In this document: positions 9,063 through 19,241 of the stretch, in pieces
Layout: every line of letters starts with the position of its first letter
How positions within the stretch are numbered: the first letter of the stretch is position 1
Source: UBA4742 sp002403895
Lineage (GTDB): Bacteria; Actinomycetota; Acidimicrobiia; Acidimicrobiales; Acidimicrobilacustridaceae
Direction of reading: 5' to 3'
DNA: 64,000 nt
NCBI GenBank assembly: GCA_036823295.1
Contig: DAISGD010000001.1
Span: 1 to 64,000 of the forward strand
Notes under the pieces: model-generated
The model's input: only the letters and a program-made list of their open reading frames with translations
Database searches by the model: none
Told to the model about the DNA's origin: nothing
Translations under genes and position numbers: made by a program

Positions 9063-10940
9063 TCATCCCTGACGGGGTGCAACCAGGCAGCGGCAGTGCG
9101 GCGAGATGGGCGGGGTCACGTGCCCAGTGGGGAACGGATCGCCCTTGGGCAGGTCTCCGGCCAGGGCGTTGTCGTCACAATCCGGCGACGGATTCTCGCC
9201 GTCGTCGACGATCCAGTGGACCAGGGTCCCCGGGGCCAGCCGGTCGAGCAGCCCCCGGTTGCAGGCGGCCAGCGCCAGCCGGGTCGCCGCTTCGTCCACC
9301 CGCTGACCCTTCCATTCCCGGTAACAGGCCCGCACCCGCTCGGCCAGCTCCTCGTCGTCACCGGCGGCCTCACGGAAGCAGTTCTCGATGCGATCCCGCA
9401 AGGGCTCGATGAGTTCGGTAGCCAGCTCGTCGGCCAGATCGCGGGCCTTCGTCTTGGGGGCCTTCGTCTTGGGGGCCGGCCCCGAGCTGTCGACCAGGTC
9501 AGCCCCGGCCGTCGCCGCCGCGGCCAGGCCGGGCAGAGCCGCGTCCCGATAGCGAGCCAGGTGGACGTCGAGTGCCGGGAGGACCTTGTCCACCGTGGGG
9601 GTGCCCTTCTGGCGGCGGACGGCGTCCAGCAGCTCGTTCTGCTCGTCGGACAGCGCCCGCTTGATGCGGCGGGACACGGTGCGCTCCACCTCGACCAAGG
9701 CCGCATCGCGTCGCGCCACCAGCTCGGCGTCAGGATCCGCGGGTTCGACGACGACCTCGACCACCGTCTGGTCGATGACGATTTCCTCGACCATTTCGAA
9801 GGGCTCGTCGTCATCGCCGGTGGCCCCCACCAGGTCGATGAGCTCCACCGTCTCGGTTCCGGTCGCGGAGACCTCGGTCTCCTCCCGCAGGCGGGCGAAC
9901 AGACTCGACACCTCGCCGGAGTCTTCCTCGGTGGACTCGGGTTCCTCGGGTTCCTCGCTCGCTGGAGGTTCCGGCTCATCCATCCGGATCACGTTGACCG
10001 ACGTCGAGCGTCGACCCTGGCGCCCGTCGACCGGGACCTCAGCGACATCTGCCTCGGCCTCGGGTTCGGCCTCCGGGTCGGCCTCAGGTTCGGCCTCGGT
10101 GGCCAGCTCCGCCGCCGTCGGCGGCAGATCGGCGGCCTCTCGCTCGAGGTCCTCCAGCGTGGGCTCGCCCTCGTCGCTCGGTCGCAGCGCCGCCGACTCC
10201 GCGGCGAGGCGGGCCTCGGGCAAGACCACCTGCAGTTCCTCGGTGGCCACATCCAGCGTCTCGCGTACCACGTCATACGCACTCAGGAGCCGGTCCCGGC
10301 CAGCCTGGAGCCGCTCGATCTGCTGGCGGAACGCCTTGCGCCGGCGAGCCAGGTCGTTGAGCATCCGCTCCCGCACCCTCTGGGCCTCGGCCACCATCTC
10401 CCGGCCCTCTTGACGGCCCCGCTCGACTTCGGCGGCGGCGTCGACGTTGGCCTGCTTTCGCAGCTCGTCACCCAGACGAGCGATCTCGGCGACCGCGGCC
10501 TCGGCCTCGGCCGTCTTGGTGGCGAGCATCTCGGCCGCCTCAGCCTTCATGCGCTCCGCCTCAGCCCGCGACGCCTCCAGGAGCTGGGTCGACTCGGCCA
10601 CGGCGTTGGCCCGCAGTTCATCGGCTGCCAAGCGCGCCGCCTCCAACACCCGCGACATCTCCTCGCCCAGCAGAGTCGTCAGCCGGCTGGGATCGAGATC
10701 CCGGTTGCGCTCGGCTTCGGCCCGGGCGGAACGCACCTCGCGCTCCAGTTCCAAGCTGACGGTGCGCGCCTCGCGCAGCTCGGACGCCACCGACACCAGG
10801 AAGCCCTGGACCTCGATGGGGTCGTAGCCCTTGCGGACGGCGGAGAAGGTTCGGCGGGCGACGTCGTCGGGGTTGAGGCCCGCGGCAGGATCAGACGAGA
10901 TGGGAGCCACGGAGGGATGGTAGTCACGCCCTCCCCTCAA
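9063..10940 (-). CDS. DivIVA-like coiled-coil protein with MuF-like C-terminal motif
   Basis: The 625-residue frame starts at TTG (10940); an in-frame GTG at 10910 is an alternative. Residues ~20-55 resemble the DivIVA N-terminal domain (NPDDVARRTFSAVRKGYDP type). A long charged Ala/Glu/Arg coiled coil runs to ~250, followed by an acidic low-complexity linker (~260-370), and a helical region at ~400-560. The C-terminus has a spaced W / D / C / PP / PHCRC arrangement like the zinc-type end of phage MuF (SPP1 gp7-like) domains. The DivIVA part suggests polar or septal scaffolding; the C-terminal match is by motif only. It follows the PDZ-protease gene with an 11-bp gap, likely one operon. Confidence 0.75.
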   Translation of the reverse strand: MRGGRDYHPSVAPISSDPAAGLNPDDVARRTFSAVRKGYDPIEVQGFLVSVASELREARTVSLELEREVRSARAEAERNRDLDPSRLTTLLGEEMSRVLEAARLAADELRANAVAESTQLLEASRAEAERMKAEAAEMLATKTAEAEAAVAEIARLGDELRKQANVDAAAEVERGRQEGREMVAEAQRVRERMLNDLARRRKAFRQQIERLQAGRDRLLSAYDVVRETLDVATEELQVVLPEARLAAESAALRPSDEGEPTLEDLEREAADLPPTAAELATEAEPEADPEAEPEAEADVAEVPVDGRQGRRSTSVNVIRMDEPEPPASEEPEEPESTEEDSGEVSSLFARLREETEVSATGTETVELIDLVGATGDDDEPFEMVEEIVIDQTVVEVVVEPADPDAELVARRDAALVEVERTVSRRIKRALSDEQNELLDAVRRQKGTPTVDKVLPALDVHLARYRDAALPGLAAAATAGADLVDSSGPAPKTKAPKTKARDLADELATELIEPLRDRIENCFREAAGDDEELAERVRACYREWKGQRVDEAATRLALAACNRGLLDRLAPGTLVHWIVDDGENPSPDCDDNALAGDLPKGDPFPTGHVTPPISPHCRCLVAPRQG

Positions 10941-10951
10941 ATCGGTGAGCC

Positions 10952-12067
10952 TCAGGAGGCGGTCTTGGCCTGGTCGGTGCCGCCGCCGATGGTGGCGAGG
11001 ATCTTGAGCGCGTCATTCACCGTGTCCACCGGCTCGACCCGCAAGGAGCCGGCGTACTTCTCGGCCTCGTCGTATTCGCTGCGGGGAACGAGGAACAGCT
11101 CGGCGCCAGAGTCCCGCACCGCCACCGTCTTCTGGTGCACCCCGCCAATGGGCCCCACCGTGCCATCGGGGTTGATGGTGCCGGTCGACGCCACCTGATG
11201 GCCCCCAGTGATCGAGCCCGGGGTCAAGACGTCCATCGTGCCCAGGGTGAAGGCCAACCCCGCCGACGGACCGCCCACCGACCCCGAATCGATCGTCACC
11301 TGCACGGGCAGGTCGTAGGTGAGATCTCGGGTCCCGCTCATCACACCGAGCAGGCCCTTGGACGGGTCGTCGGGCTTGGCCCCCAGGGTGACCTGGCGGG
11401 GTTCGGTCGTGGGCTCGGCGCCGGGTGGGGGCAACGGCTGCACCTGGAGCGTCACCACGTCGCCGGGCTTGTGGGCGCCGATGGCGGCACTGAGCTGGTC
11501 GGATCGGGTGATGGGCGTGGCGTCGACGGCAATGATGGTGTCGCCGGCGGTGAGCTTGCCGTCCGCGGGACCACCCGGTTGCACCGCGGTCACCACCGCC
11601 CCTGTCCCCACGATCTTCACGTCGTAGCCGAGCTCTTGTTGCGCGACCGCGGCGGCGGTCTCCTTCGAGTTGGTCATGGCCTGCAGGTTGACCTGGCGGT
11701 TCTCGTCAGGAGTGTCGTCGCCCAGGATGTCGCGCTCGGGACGGATGTCGATACTCGAATCGAAGTGGGCCCACGCCCATCCCAATGCGGTGGCGCGCTG
11801 GACCGTCACCGTCACGTACCCGACCTCACCCTGGGGCGGGTACGTCGGTGCCCCCGTCACCTGGATCAACGGCTCAGTGGCCCGCACCGACCCGGGTGAC
11901 AGCAGGTAGTACGGAACCTTGACGAGCGATGCCACCACCACCGCCACGGTGAGCACCACCACCGTGACCCCCAGCCCGATCCACCAACGCGAAAGGCGCC
12001 GACGGCCAGGCGTCTCGGGCGGCTCCAGGAGGGAGGGGTCGGGTAGGGTCGGATTGTCGGTGTCCAC
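10952..12067 (-). CDS. Membrane-anchored PDZ / Lon-type serine protease (YlbL-like)
   Basis: With the GTG start at 12067 the protein is 371 residues. A transmembrane helix lies at ~29-49, a PDZ domain at ~145-235, and a C-terminal Lon-type (S16) proteolytic domain has Ser268 in SVGGPSAG and Lys313 in GGVHQK, the Ser-Lys dyad. This is the YlbL layout, an extracytoplasmic Lon-like protease without an ATPase. The frame stays open for 116 more codons upstream, but that part overlaps the divergent HEAT gene and is low-complexity, so it was excluded. It probably shares a transcript with the DivIVA-like gene. Confidence 0.88.
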   Translation of the reverse strand: MDTDNPTLPDPSLLEPPETPGRRRLSRWWIGLGVTVVVLTVAVVVASLVKVPYYLLSPGSVRATEPLIQVTGAPTYPPQGEVGYVTVTVQRATALGWAWAHFDSSIDIRPERDILGDDTPDENRQVNLQAMTNSKETAAAVAQQELGYDVKIVGTGAVVTAVQPGGPADGKLTAGDTIIAVDATPITRSDQLSAAIGAHKPGDVVTLQVQPLPPPGAEPTTEPRQVTLGAKPDDPSKGLLGVMSGTRDLTYDLPVQVTIDSGSVGGPSAGLAFTLGTMDVLTPGSITGGHQVASTGTINPDGTVGPIGGVHQKTVAVRDSGAELFLVPRSEYDEAEKYAGSLRVEPVDTVNDALKILATIGGGTDQAKTAS

Positions 12068-12176
12068 AGGGGCGACAGCCTGCCACGGAACCCAGCCGCG
12101 ATCCGAGCGGGAAGAAGGACCAGCCGTGACCGAGTACGAGCCGGCCGGTACGGCCACGGCCACCTGACCGGGCAAC

Positions 12177-12794
12177 GTGGCGCCCGATCGCGAGCTCCCC
12201 GACGCGCTGGCCCGACGACGCGCCGCGGCCCTGGCCGGCCACCGAGACGACGCCCCCACCGCGCGTCGACTGCTCGGCGATGAGGACCCCTCGGTCCGGG
12301 CCACCGCCCTCGGAGCCCTGGCCCGCATCGGCGACCTCGCCCCCACAGAGCTCGACGCGGCGTTGGCCGATCCCGTCACCGGGGTGCGGCGCCGGGCCAT
12401 CGAGGTGGCCGCCACCTGGCCGGGAGACGGCCCGATCCGCCTGCTCCCGCTGCTCGACGATCCCGATCACACCGTGGTCGAGATGGCGGCGTGGGCCTCA
12501 GGTGAGCGCCAACCGCCCGAGGCCGGGGTGGTGGCCCGACTGTCGTCGATTGCCATCGGCCACGAGGACGCCCTGTGTCGCGAGGCGGCGGTGGCCGCGT
12601 TGGGCGCCATCAGCGACCCGGCGGGGCTACCGGCGATCCTGGCCGCCACCGGCGACAGGACCACCGTGCGCCGACGGGCCATCATCGCCTTGGCCCCGTT
12701 CGACGGTCCCGACGTCGATGCGGCACTGGCCTCGGCCCGCACCGACCGGGACTGGCAGGTCCGCCAGGCGGCCGAGGATCTGCTGGCCGAGTAG
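12177..12794 (+). CDS. HEAT-repeat protein
   Basis: The 205-residue protein starts at GTG and is composed of consecutive ~31-residue helical pairs (LLGDEDPSVRATALGALARIG type), about five to six units, typical of HEAT/PBS-lyase-like repeats used for protein binding. There is no catalytic motif, signal peptide or membrane segment. It is divergent from the PDZ protease (110 bp) and convergent with the crotonase gene (3-bp gap). Its partner is unknown. Confidence 0.8.
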   Translation: MAPDRELPDALARRRAAALAGHRDDAPTARRLLGDEDPSVRATALGALARIGDLAPTELDAALADPVTGVRRRAIEVAATWPGDGPIRLLPLLDDPDHTVVEMAAWASGERQPPEAGVVARLSSIAIGHEDALCREAAVAALGAISDPAGLPAILAATGDRTTVRRRAIIALAPFDGPDVDAALASARTDRDWQVRQAAEDLLAE

Positions 12795-12797
12795 TGA

Positions 12798-13583
12798 TCA
12801 GGCGCCAAACACCGGAGGGCGCTTGGCGATGAAAGCGGCCACGTTCTCCTTGGCGTCCGCCGTCTGGCTGGCGGCGGCCATGACCTCCACGGCATAGGCG
12901 TAGGCCTGCGGGAGGTCCATGCCGATCTGGGTGTGGAACGCCCGCTTGCCCAGCGCCTTGGACGACGCACTCCCCCGCGTGGCCCGCCGCAGCAGGTCGC
13001 TCACCGCGTCATCGAGCTCGGCGTCGGGCACCACCCGGTTGACCAGGCCCCAGTCCAGGGCGGTGGCGGCGTCGATGGTGTCGCCGGTGAGGGCCAACTC
13101 CAGGGCCCGCTTGCGTCCCATGGTGCGACCGATGGCGACCATGGGCGTCGTGCAGAACCACCCCGCCTTGCCGCCCGGCGCGGCGAAGCCGGCCGACTCC
13201 GCGGCGACGGCCAGATCACAACTGGCCACCAGCTGGCATCCGGCCGCGGTGGCCAGGCCGTGGACCCGGGCCACCACCACCTGCGGGATGTCCTGCACGG
13301 TCAACATCAGGTCGGTGCAGGTGTCCAGCAGCCGGCGCATGGCGGCCAGGTCGGCGCCGGCCATGTCGGCGAAGTCGTGGCCCGACGAGAACACGGGCCC
13401 GTTGCCGGCCAACACCACCCCGAGCGCGTCCGACGCGGCGATGGTCCGAAACGCATCGAGCAGCTCCTGCAGGTGCTCGAGTGACAGTGCGTTGCGCCGC
13501 TGAGGCCGATTCATGGTGACCGTGAACCGCGGCCCCACTCGCTCGACCAGGATGTGGTCGTAGGCGGCTCGCCCGGAGGTCAT
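12798..13583 (-). CDS. Enoyl-CoA hydratase/isomerase (crotonase) family protein
   Basis: The 261-residue crotonase fold has the oxyanion-hole segments SSGHDF (~66-71) and ATAAGCQLVASCDLA (~111-125). In classical hydratases two Glu act on the substrate; here the second region reads GWFCTTP (about residue 140), without the usual GGTQRL/Glu motif, as in the ECHDC3-type subgroup. Hydratase activity is therefore uncertain. Start ATG at 13583. It stands alone, 42 bp upstream of the nitrate reductase stop. Confidence 0.85.
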   Translation of the reverse strand: MTSGRAAYDHILVERVGPRFTVTMNRPQRRNALSLEHLQELLDAFRTIAASDALGVVLAGNGPVFSSGHDFADMAGADLAAMRRLLDTCTDLMLTVQDIPQVVVARVHGLATAAGCQLVASCDLAVAAESAGFAAPGGKAGWFCTTPMVAIGRTMGRKRALELALTGDTIDAATALDWGLVNRVVPDAELDDAVSDLLRRATRGSASSKALGKRAFHTQIGMDLPQAYAYAVEVMAAASQTADAKENVAAFIAKRPPVFGA

Positions 13584-13625
13584 GGCACGGGTTTAGTCGA
13601 CGGGACCGACGGATGCTGGGCTGAC

Positions 13626-15851
13626 TCAGTGCTCCCACGAGTGCAAGAGCCGGACCGCCACCGCCCCCGTCTTGTACGAGGGCTGGCGGGAGAGGGGGTC
13701 GAAGGCCGGGAAGGTGAGCCGGTTGGTAGCGGCATCGTGCATGGGCACGAAGACATGGCCGGCGGGGACCGTGGCCGTCACCAGGGCCCGAGCATGCACC
13801 GAGCCCCGGGCCGACTCGACCAGCACCTCGTCCGAGGCCTGGATGCCCAAGGGGCCGGCGTCGGCGGGAGCGATCTCCACGTAGGCGACATCCGGAGCCA
13901 GGGCCCGCAGCACTGCCGATTTCGAGGTCCGGGTCCCGGTGTGCCATTGGGCCGACGAGCCCCGGCCGGTCAGCAGCGACAGCGGGTAGCGCGGCGACGG
14001 CCGCTCCCGCTCCGCCACCGGTTCCTCGACCACGAACCGGGCCCGGCCGTCCGGCGTGAAGAACTCCCCGTCGGCGAACAGCCGGCGCTCGGGGCCACCG
14101 CGGGCGGCAGGCCCATCGGTCGGCGAGCCGGCGGGGTAGGGCCATTGAAGGCCACCGTCATCGAGTTGGGCGTAGCTCTCGATCCCCGAGAAGTCACACG
14201 GTCGACCGGCCGAGAGACGGGCCAGGATCCGGAAGACCTCTTCCGGCGAATCCCACTGGCGGAAGGGCTCGCCGCAGCCCCAGGCATCGGCGATCAGTTT
14301 CACGATGGCGAAGTCGGTGAGGGCGTGGCCGGGTGCTCGTCGCACCCGCCGGATCCGACCGATGCGCCGCTCGGAGTTGATGAAGGTGCCGTCCTTCTCC
14401 CCCCATCCGGCGGCCGGCAGCACGAGATCGGCGAGCTCGGCCGTCTCGGTGGTCGTGTAGAGATCCTGGACCACGAGGAAGTCGAGCCGGCCCAGCAGGT
14501 CGCGGATCTCGGTCTGGTTGATCCACGAATGCGCCGAGTTCGTGGCCACGATCCACAGACCGTGAATGGTCCCCCGGTGGATGCCTTCGATGATCTGGTC
14601 ATAGGCCAGGCTGGGACGGTCCGGGATGCGTTCGACGTCGATGCCGAGGACGCCAGCCACCTCCGCTCGGTGGGCCGGGTTGGTGAAGTCCCGACCGCCG
14701 AACAGGTTGGTGGTGTTGGAGAACAGGCGCGAGCCCATGGCGTTGCACTGCCCGGTGATGGAGTTCGCCCCGGTGCCCGGCCGACCGATGCTGCCGGTGA
14801 GCAGCGCCAGATCGATGATGGCCTGGGCGGTGCGCACCCCTTGGTGACTCTGGTTCACGCCCATCGTCCACCAGAACGAGACCCGCTCACCGGCAGCGAT
14901 GGTGGCGGCAAACCGCTCGAGCTGGTCGAGGGTGAGGCCGGTCTCGGCCGCCACCCGATCAGGCCCGAAGGCGGCCACGTGATCGGCGAACGCCTCGTAG
15001 CCACTGGTGTGCTCGGCGATGAAGGGGCGGTCGATGGCGCCCCGTTCGATGAGCAGATGGGCCAGGCCGTAGAGCAGGGTCAGGTCGGTCTTGGGACGGG
15101 CGCCGTAGTGCTGGGTGGCGGCCGCCGCCGTCTCCGTCACCCGCGGATCCACCACGATGATCTCGGGATGGTGCGAGTTCCGGGCAATGCGTTCCCACAA
15201 GATGGGATGAGCGATGCACAGGTTCGACCCGACCAGGACGATGACGTCGGACTCCTCCAGGTCGGCGTAGGTATAGGGCGGGGCGTCGAAGCCGAACGAT
15301 TCCTTGTGGGCGACAACGGAGGTGGCCATGCACTGGCGGGTGTTGCCGTCCCCATGCACCATGCCCATGCCGAACTTGGCCACCGCCCCCAGCAGCGCCA
15401 TCTCCTCGGTGGGGATCTGCCCGGTGGAGAGGAAGGCGACCGAGTCGGCACCGTGGGCGGCCTGGATGGCCTGAAAGCGCTCGGTGAACAGTGCCAACGC
15501 TTCTGGCCAGTCCACCGGCTGGAGTGAGCCGCCCCGCTGGCGCACCATGGGCGACGTCGCCCGGTCCGGGGCGCTCAACGGGGCGAGCGCCTCCCAACCC
15601 TTGGGGCAGGCCGAGCCCCGATTCACCGGGTACTCGGCGCTCGGGGTGAGGTTGACCGCTTCTCCGTCGCGCAGGTGAACGTCCAGCGCGCAACCGGTCG
15701 AGCAGAACCCGCACACCATCGTGGTCACCGCGTCCGGAGCGCGGGAGGCGGGGACCTGTCCCAGGCCGAAACCCCCCGGGGTGCGCGTCAACTCGTCGGT
15801 GAGGGGACCGTCACTGGCCCGGAGGGCCCCCCGCAGCCCGCGGCGGGTCAT
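13626..15851 (-). CDS. Molybdopterin nitrate reductase, NasA/NarB type
   Basis: The 741-residue catalytic subunit of the DMSO reductase superfamily. It has an N-terminal [4Fe-4S] site C47-x2-C50-x3-C54-x27-C82 and a molybdenum-ligand Cys174 in NTRQCM, as in NapA/NasA/NarB enzymes. The C-terminal molydopterin-dinucleotide-binding domain starts near 610. There is no twin-arginine signal peptide (the N-terminal MTRRGLRG is not followed by a hydrophobic stretch), so it is cytoplasmic, reducing nitrate to nitrite for assimilation. The start overlaps the stop of the ferredoxin-DmsC gene by 4 bp (ATGA). nirB/nirD upstream complete the route to ammonium. Confidence 0.9.
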   Translation of the reverse strand: MTRRGLRGALRASDGPLTDELTRTPGGFGLGQVPASRAPDAVTTMVCGFCSTGCALDVHLRDGEAVNLTPSAEYPVNRGSACPKGWEALAPLSAPDRATSPMVRQRGGSLQPVDWPEALALFTERFQAIQAAHGADSVAFLSTGQIPTEEMALLGAVAKFGMGMVHGDGNTRQCMATSVVAHKESFGFDAPPYTYADLEESDVIVLVGSNLCIAHPILWERIARNSHHPEIIVVDPRVTETAAAATQHYGARPKTDLTLLYGLAHLLIERGAIDRPFIAEHTSGYEAFADHVAAFGPDRVAAETGLTLDQLERFAATIAAGERVSFWWTMGVNQSHQGVRTAQAIIDLALLTGSIGRPGTGANSITGQCNAMGSRLFSNTTNLFGGRDFTNPAHRAEVAGVLGIDVERIPDRPSLAYDQIIEGIHRGTIHGLWIVATNSAHSWINQTEIRDLLGRLDFLVVQDLYTTTETAELADLVLPAAGWGEKDGTFINSERRIGRIRRVRRAPGHALTDFAIVKLIADAWGCGEPFRQWDSPEEVFRILARLSAGRPCDFSGIESYAQLDDGGLQWPYPAGSPTDGPAARGGPERRLFADGEFFTPDGRARFVVEEPVAERERPSPRYPLSLLTGRGSSAQWHTGTRTSKSAVLRALAPDVAYVEIAPADAGPLGIQASDEVLVESARGSVHARALVTATVPAGHVFVPMHDAATNRLTFPAFDPLSRQPSYKTGAVAVRLLHSWEH

Positions 15852-17536
15852 CGCAACACCCCCGGCATGCGGGGACCCGACATGGCCAGGAAGAACAAGC
15901 GACGCTCGGTCAACTCAGCCACCACGATCAGCGCCGGCGAGGCCAGGGCCAGCATCACGATCGCGGGAACCGTGGGAGTCGCCGACGAGGCGGCAGCCAG
16001 CAGGACCAATGGAAGGATCACCCCGCCGAACACGCCGGCAATCACCCGACGGCTGAGCTGAGGGGCCAGGTCTCCGGACAAGAGCCGGGCCGTACGGTGC
16101 AGCTCCATCGCCGCCGGCTCCAGCGCTCGATCCTCAGACGGGAGGTGCCGGTGGCGTAGGACGGAGAGCTCGAGCACGAGCTTGAGGAGCGAGGCCACCA
16201 CCACCAGACCCACGAGCGGGCGCACGGCCCCACGGGCACCGACCAGGCCGCCCGCGCCGGCCGCCGACGCCACGCTCACCGCCAACAAGGTGGCGCCCCC
16301 GGTGACGAGGGCGCTCGCCCCGAACAGGGCTCCGGTACGCGGTGCCCGCCACCAGCGCCGACGGGTGGCGGCGTAAATCAGCACCGAGCAGACGACGCCC
16401 ACCACCCCGGCAGCCACGACGGCATCGGCCAAGACCGGCGCCAACCAGGCCGGCAGCCGTGTTCCGGCGGCGGTGGCGGCGGCGTCGAGCGCGGTCAATC
16501 CGGCGAACACCCCAAAAGCCACGATCTCCCGGCTCAGCCACGAGTGGCCGAGGCCCAGCACCGCCCGCCAGGCGTACCAGGGCCGGCCGAGGTGCCCGAC
16601 GCTGGCACCAAGGGCCACCACGCCGACCAGCAAGGTGACGGCGACCGACCACGAACGGGCCACCGTGATCCGATCCCCGAGCACCAGGGCCAGGGCCGCC
16701 GTGCCCACCGCCAACTGGGTCAGCACCAACATGACGGCCAGCGGTGTGTGGCCGTGGGCCGGCTGCAGTGAGTACTGGTCGCCGGCGACCATCGAAGAGG
16801 CGAGGGGCCGGGCTGACCGGTACCGGGTGCTGGGCACCGTGATGGACGAATCCGGTGCGGTGGGGACGAGCGTCGTCGGCCGCGAAGCCGTCGAGGCCCG
16901 GGCCTGGGCCACCAACTCGAGCGTCGAGACGACCGTTACGGAGATGGCGTCGGTGGGGCACCCCTGCACGCAGGCCGGGGCCTCGCCGACATTCAGCCGA
17001 TCGCGGCAGAGGTCGCACTTGCGCACGATCCCGCGGCCGGCATCGTAGACCGGCACTTCGTAGGGACACATCAACGTGCAGTACTGACAGCCGATGCACT
17101 GATCATCGAGGTGAGCAACGATCCCGGTGATGGGATCCTTTTCGTAGGCGTCGACCGGGCACCCGTTCAGGCAGGCCGGATCGACACAGTGGTGACAAGC
17201 GGTGGTCACGGTCTGGAGCTGCGGGGCGACCGGGTCGAGGCCGTGGAGAAGCCCGACGCTGCGCCAGGTCTCGGCCTCGTCCAGCCCGTTGAGCGAATGG
17301 CAGGCGCTGACGCACGCCTTGCACCCGGAACAGGCGTCGAGGTCCACGTCGAACGCGTATTGCTCACCGGGGCCGGGGCCCGCGCCGGGGAGCAGATCGC
17401 GATAGCGGGGCAACGTGTCGCCCAGCTGGCTGTCGCTGAGCTGGTCGGCCGCGTGGCGTTGGGCGAACCGCTCGACGGGCGTCAGGTCCTGTTGCTCACG
17501 CAGGAACCGGTCCAGGGGGGTGAGGAGGTCGGTCAT
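15848..17536 (-). CDS. Four-cluster ferredoxin fused to DmsC-like membrane anchor
   Basis: With the ATG at 17536 the product is 562 residues. Residues ~60-200 hold four Cys groups (69/72/75/79, 114/117/122/126, 147/150/153/157, 174/177/189/193), the DmsB/NrfC arrangement for four [4Fe-4S] clusters. Residues ~255-550 form about eight hydrophobic helices resembling the DmsC/NrfD-type quinol-oxidising anchor. The two subunits are normally separate genes. It overlaps narK and the nitrate reductase by 4 bp each, so it probably passes quinol electrons to the reductase. The open frame runs further upstream, but only across narK, and was trimmed. Confidence 0.88.
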   Translation of the reverse strand: MTDLLTPLDRFLREQQDLTPVERFAQRHAADQLSDSQLGDTLPRYRDLLPGAGPGPGEQYAFDVDLDACSGCKACVSACHSLNGLDEAETWRSVGLLHGLDPVAPQLQTVTTACHHCVDPACLNGCPVDAYEKDPITGIVAHLDDQCIGCQYCTLMCPYEVPVYDAGRGIVRKCDLCRDRLNVGEAPACVQGCPTDAISVTVVSTLELVAQARASTASRPTTLVPTAPDSSITVPSTRYRSARPLASSMVAGDQYSLQPAHGHTPLAVMLVLTQLAVGTAALALVLGDRITVARSWSVAVTLLVGVVALGASVGHLGRPWYAWRAVLGLGHSWLSREIVAFGVFAGLTALDAAATAAGTRLPAWLAPVLADAVVAAGVVGVVCSVLIYAATRRRWWRAPRTGALFGASALVTGGATLLAVSVASAAGAGGLVGARGAVRPLVGLVVVASLLKLVLELSVLRHRHLPSEDRALEPAAMELHRTARLLSGDLAPQLSRRVIAGVFGGVILPLVLLAAASSATPTVPAIVMLALASPALIVVAELTERRLFFLAMSGPRMPGVLR

Positions 17537-19068
17537 CGGGCGGGTACCGGGACGAGCTTCCGATCGACGACCTCGACCGGCCCCGCGGTCTCGGTGACGA
17601 GCACGGACGAGAAGCTGTTGTCCGGTTCGACCAGAAACCGTCCGAGCACCGCGGCGACCACCGATGCGGCGGCGATGACCAGGAAGAACTGGCGGGGCGT
17701 CACGAACAGCAACATGGTGAGGAAGGCGCTCCCGCCGATGTTGCCGTAGGCGCCCACCAGCCCGGAGATCTGTCCGCTCACCCGCTTCTTGACCAACGGC
17801 ACGACGGCGTAGACCGCGCCGTTGCCGGCCTGCCCGAAGATCGAGCACCCCATCGACACGGCGATGGCACCAGCCAGCGGCCATCCCGAACCCAGCATCG
17901 ACATGGCGATGAAACCGATGGCCAGCCCACCGAGGAGGACGATGAGCGTGCGCCGTCGGCTGCCGAGCACGTCGGACAACAAGCCGCCGCCGGGGCGGGT
18001 TACCAGGTTCATGAAGGCAAAGGCAGAGGCGGCCAGGCCGGCGGCACCGGTACCGAGATTCCACGTCTCGCCGAAGAAGGTCGGCAGCATCGACACCACG
18101 GCCAGTTCCGACCCGAAGGTGCAGAAGTAGGCGAGGCACAGCACCGCCACCGATCGGAACGGGTATCGATCCTCAGCCGGGTAGTCATCGGCCCGGGCCT
18201 TGTCGTTGACCCGTACCACGGTGGCGACCTGCCAAGCCAGGAGCGCGGCCACGGCGGCGAGCGCCACCACCAACCCAGCGGTCGAGATCACCTTCACGTA
18301 CCAGATGCGCCAGGCGATGATGCCGAGCACGGCCCACACCGGCACGGTCAACGCCACCAACCCCCGCACCGCTCCCGGGCTGGTGACCTCGAGGCCGGCC
18401 TTCTTGCGCGACGTCACATAGGCGACTCCGTCAGGCGTGTCGGCCACCAAGAAGCGATAGGCCAGGCCGTAGGCCGCGGCGATGACGCCGGTGAGGGCGA
18501 TGGCCCAACGCCAGCCGTCGGGACCGCCCAGCCAGGCGGCCAGCGCGGGCAGGCCGAAGGCGGCGGCAGAAGCCCCGAAGTTCCCCCACCCGCCGTAGAC
18601 CCCTTCGGCGGTGCCCAGCTCGGCGGGCGGGAACCATTCCGAGACCATCCGGATGCCGACCACGAAGCCGGCCCCCACGATGCCCAACAGCAGCCGGCTC
18701 ACGACGAGGACGGTGAACGAATGGCCGAGGGCGAAGATGGTGCAGGGCACCACCGAGAACATGAGGATGGCCGAGTACGTCCGTCGGGGCCCGAACCGGT
18801 CGAGCGCCATGCCCACGAAGATCCGTGCCGGCACGGTGAGCGCCACGTTGCACAAACCGAGGGTGACCAGCTGCGCCTTGGACAGGTGCAGCTGGGCGCC
18901 GATGGTCTTGGCGAAGGGTGCGAAGTTGAACCACACCACGAAGGACAAGAAGAAGGCGAACCAGGTCAGGTGCAGCACCCGGTAGGCGCCCTTGAACGAC
19001 CACAGCGCGGCGATCCGTGAGCCGAGCCCGAGGCCACGATCGGGGGGTGAGCATTGGATGGAGGACAT
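17533..19068 (-). CDS. narK: Nitrate/nitrite MFS transporter
   Basis: The 511-residue major-facilitator protein has 12 predicted helices. The two nitrate/nitrite porter signatures are present: GGWGNFGAS around residue 160 and AYGNIGG in the second half. The DRFGPRRT loop motif follows helix 2. It imports nitrate and/or exports nitrite. It is the first gene of a tightly coupled trio with the ferredoxin-DmsC and nitrate reductase genes (4-bp overlaps). The 173 bp upstream (19069-19241) presumably holds its promoter. Confidence 0.9.
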   Translation of the reverse strand: MSSIQCSPPDRGLGLGSRIAALWSFKGAYRVLHLTWFAFFLSFVVWFNFAPFAKTIGAQLHLSKAQLVTLGLCNVALTVPARIFVGMALDRFGPRRTYSAILMFSVVPCTIFALGHSFTVLVVSRLLLGIVGAGFVVGIRMVSEWFPPAELGTAEGVYGGWGNFGASAAAFGLPALAAWLGGPDGWRWAIALTGVIAAAYGLAYRFLVADTPDGVAYVTSRKKAGLEVTSPGAVRGLVALTVPVWAVLGIIAWRIWYVKVISTAGLVVALAAVAALLAWQVATVVRVNDKARADDYPAEDRYPFRSVAVLCLAYFCTFGSELAVVSMLPTFFGETWNLGTGAAGLAASAFAFMNLVTRPGGGLLSDVLGSRRRTLIVLLGGLAIGFIAMSMLGSGWPLAGAIAVSMGCSIFGQAGNGAVYAVVPLVKKRVSGQISGLVGAYGNIGGSAFLTMLLFVTPRQFFLVIAAASVVAAVLGRFLVEPDNSFSSVLVTETAGPVEVVDRKLVPVPAR

Positions 19069-19241
19069 GCCGGCACTGTGAACGACAGAGATTTCTGCCG
19101 TATGGGCGGCGTGTTACGTGCTCCCAGCAGGCGAATCACCACAACCCCCAGAACCCGTGCTGCACCTCGTGGGAGTGCCGACCACCTGTGCGAAACACGA
19201 AATCCCGCGGAAATGCTTCCGGTCGGAGGTACCTGTCGGGC

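Noticed and set aside
12068..12415. 116-codon N-terminal extension of the PDZ-Lon protease
   Set aside because: Low-complexity Ala/Ser/Arg sequence overlapping the divergent HEAT gene; the family begins close to the TM helix.
17537..18139. N-terminal 200-codon extension of the ferredoxin-DmsC gene
   Set aside because: It lies wholly over narK in another frame and is Arg-rich; the ATG at 17536 in the ATGA overlap is a much better start.
19069..19241. Possible GlnR binding site upstream of narK
   Set aside because: A GTAAC and a GAAAT half-site occur on the minus strand, but in the wrong order and spacing for the GlnR consensus.
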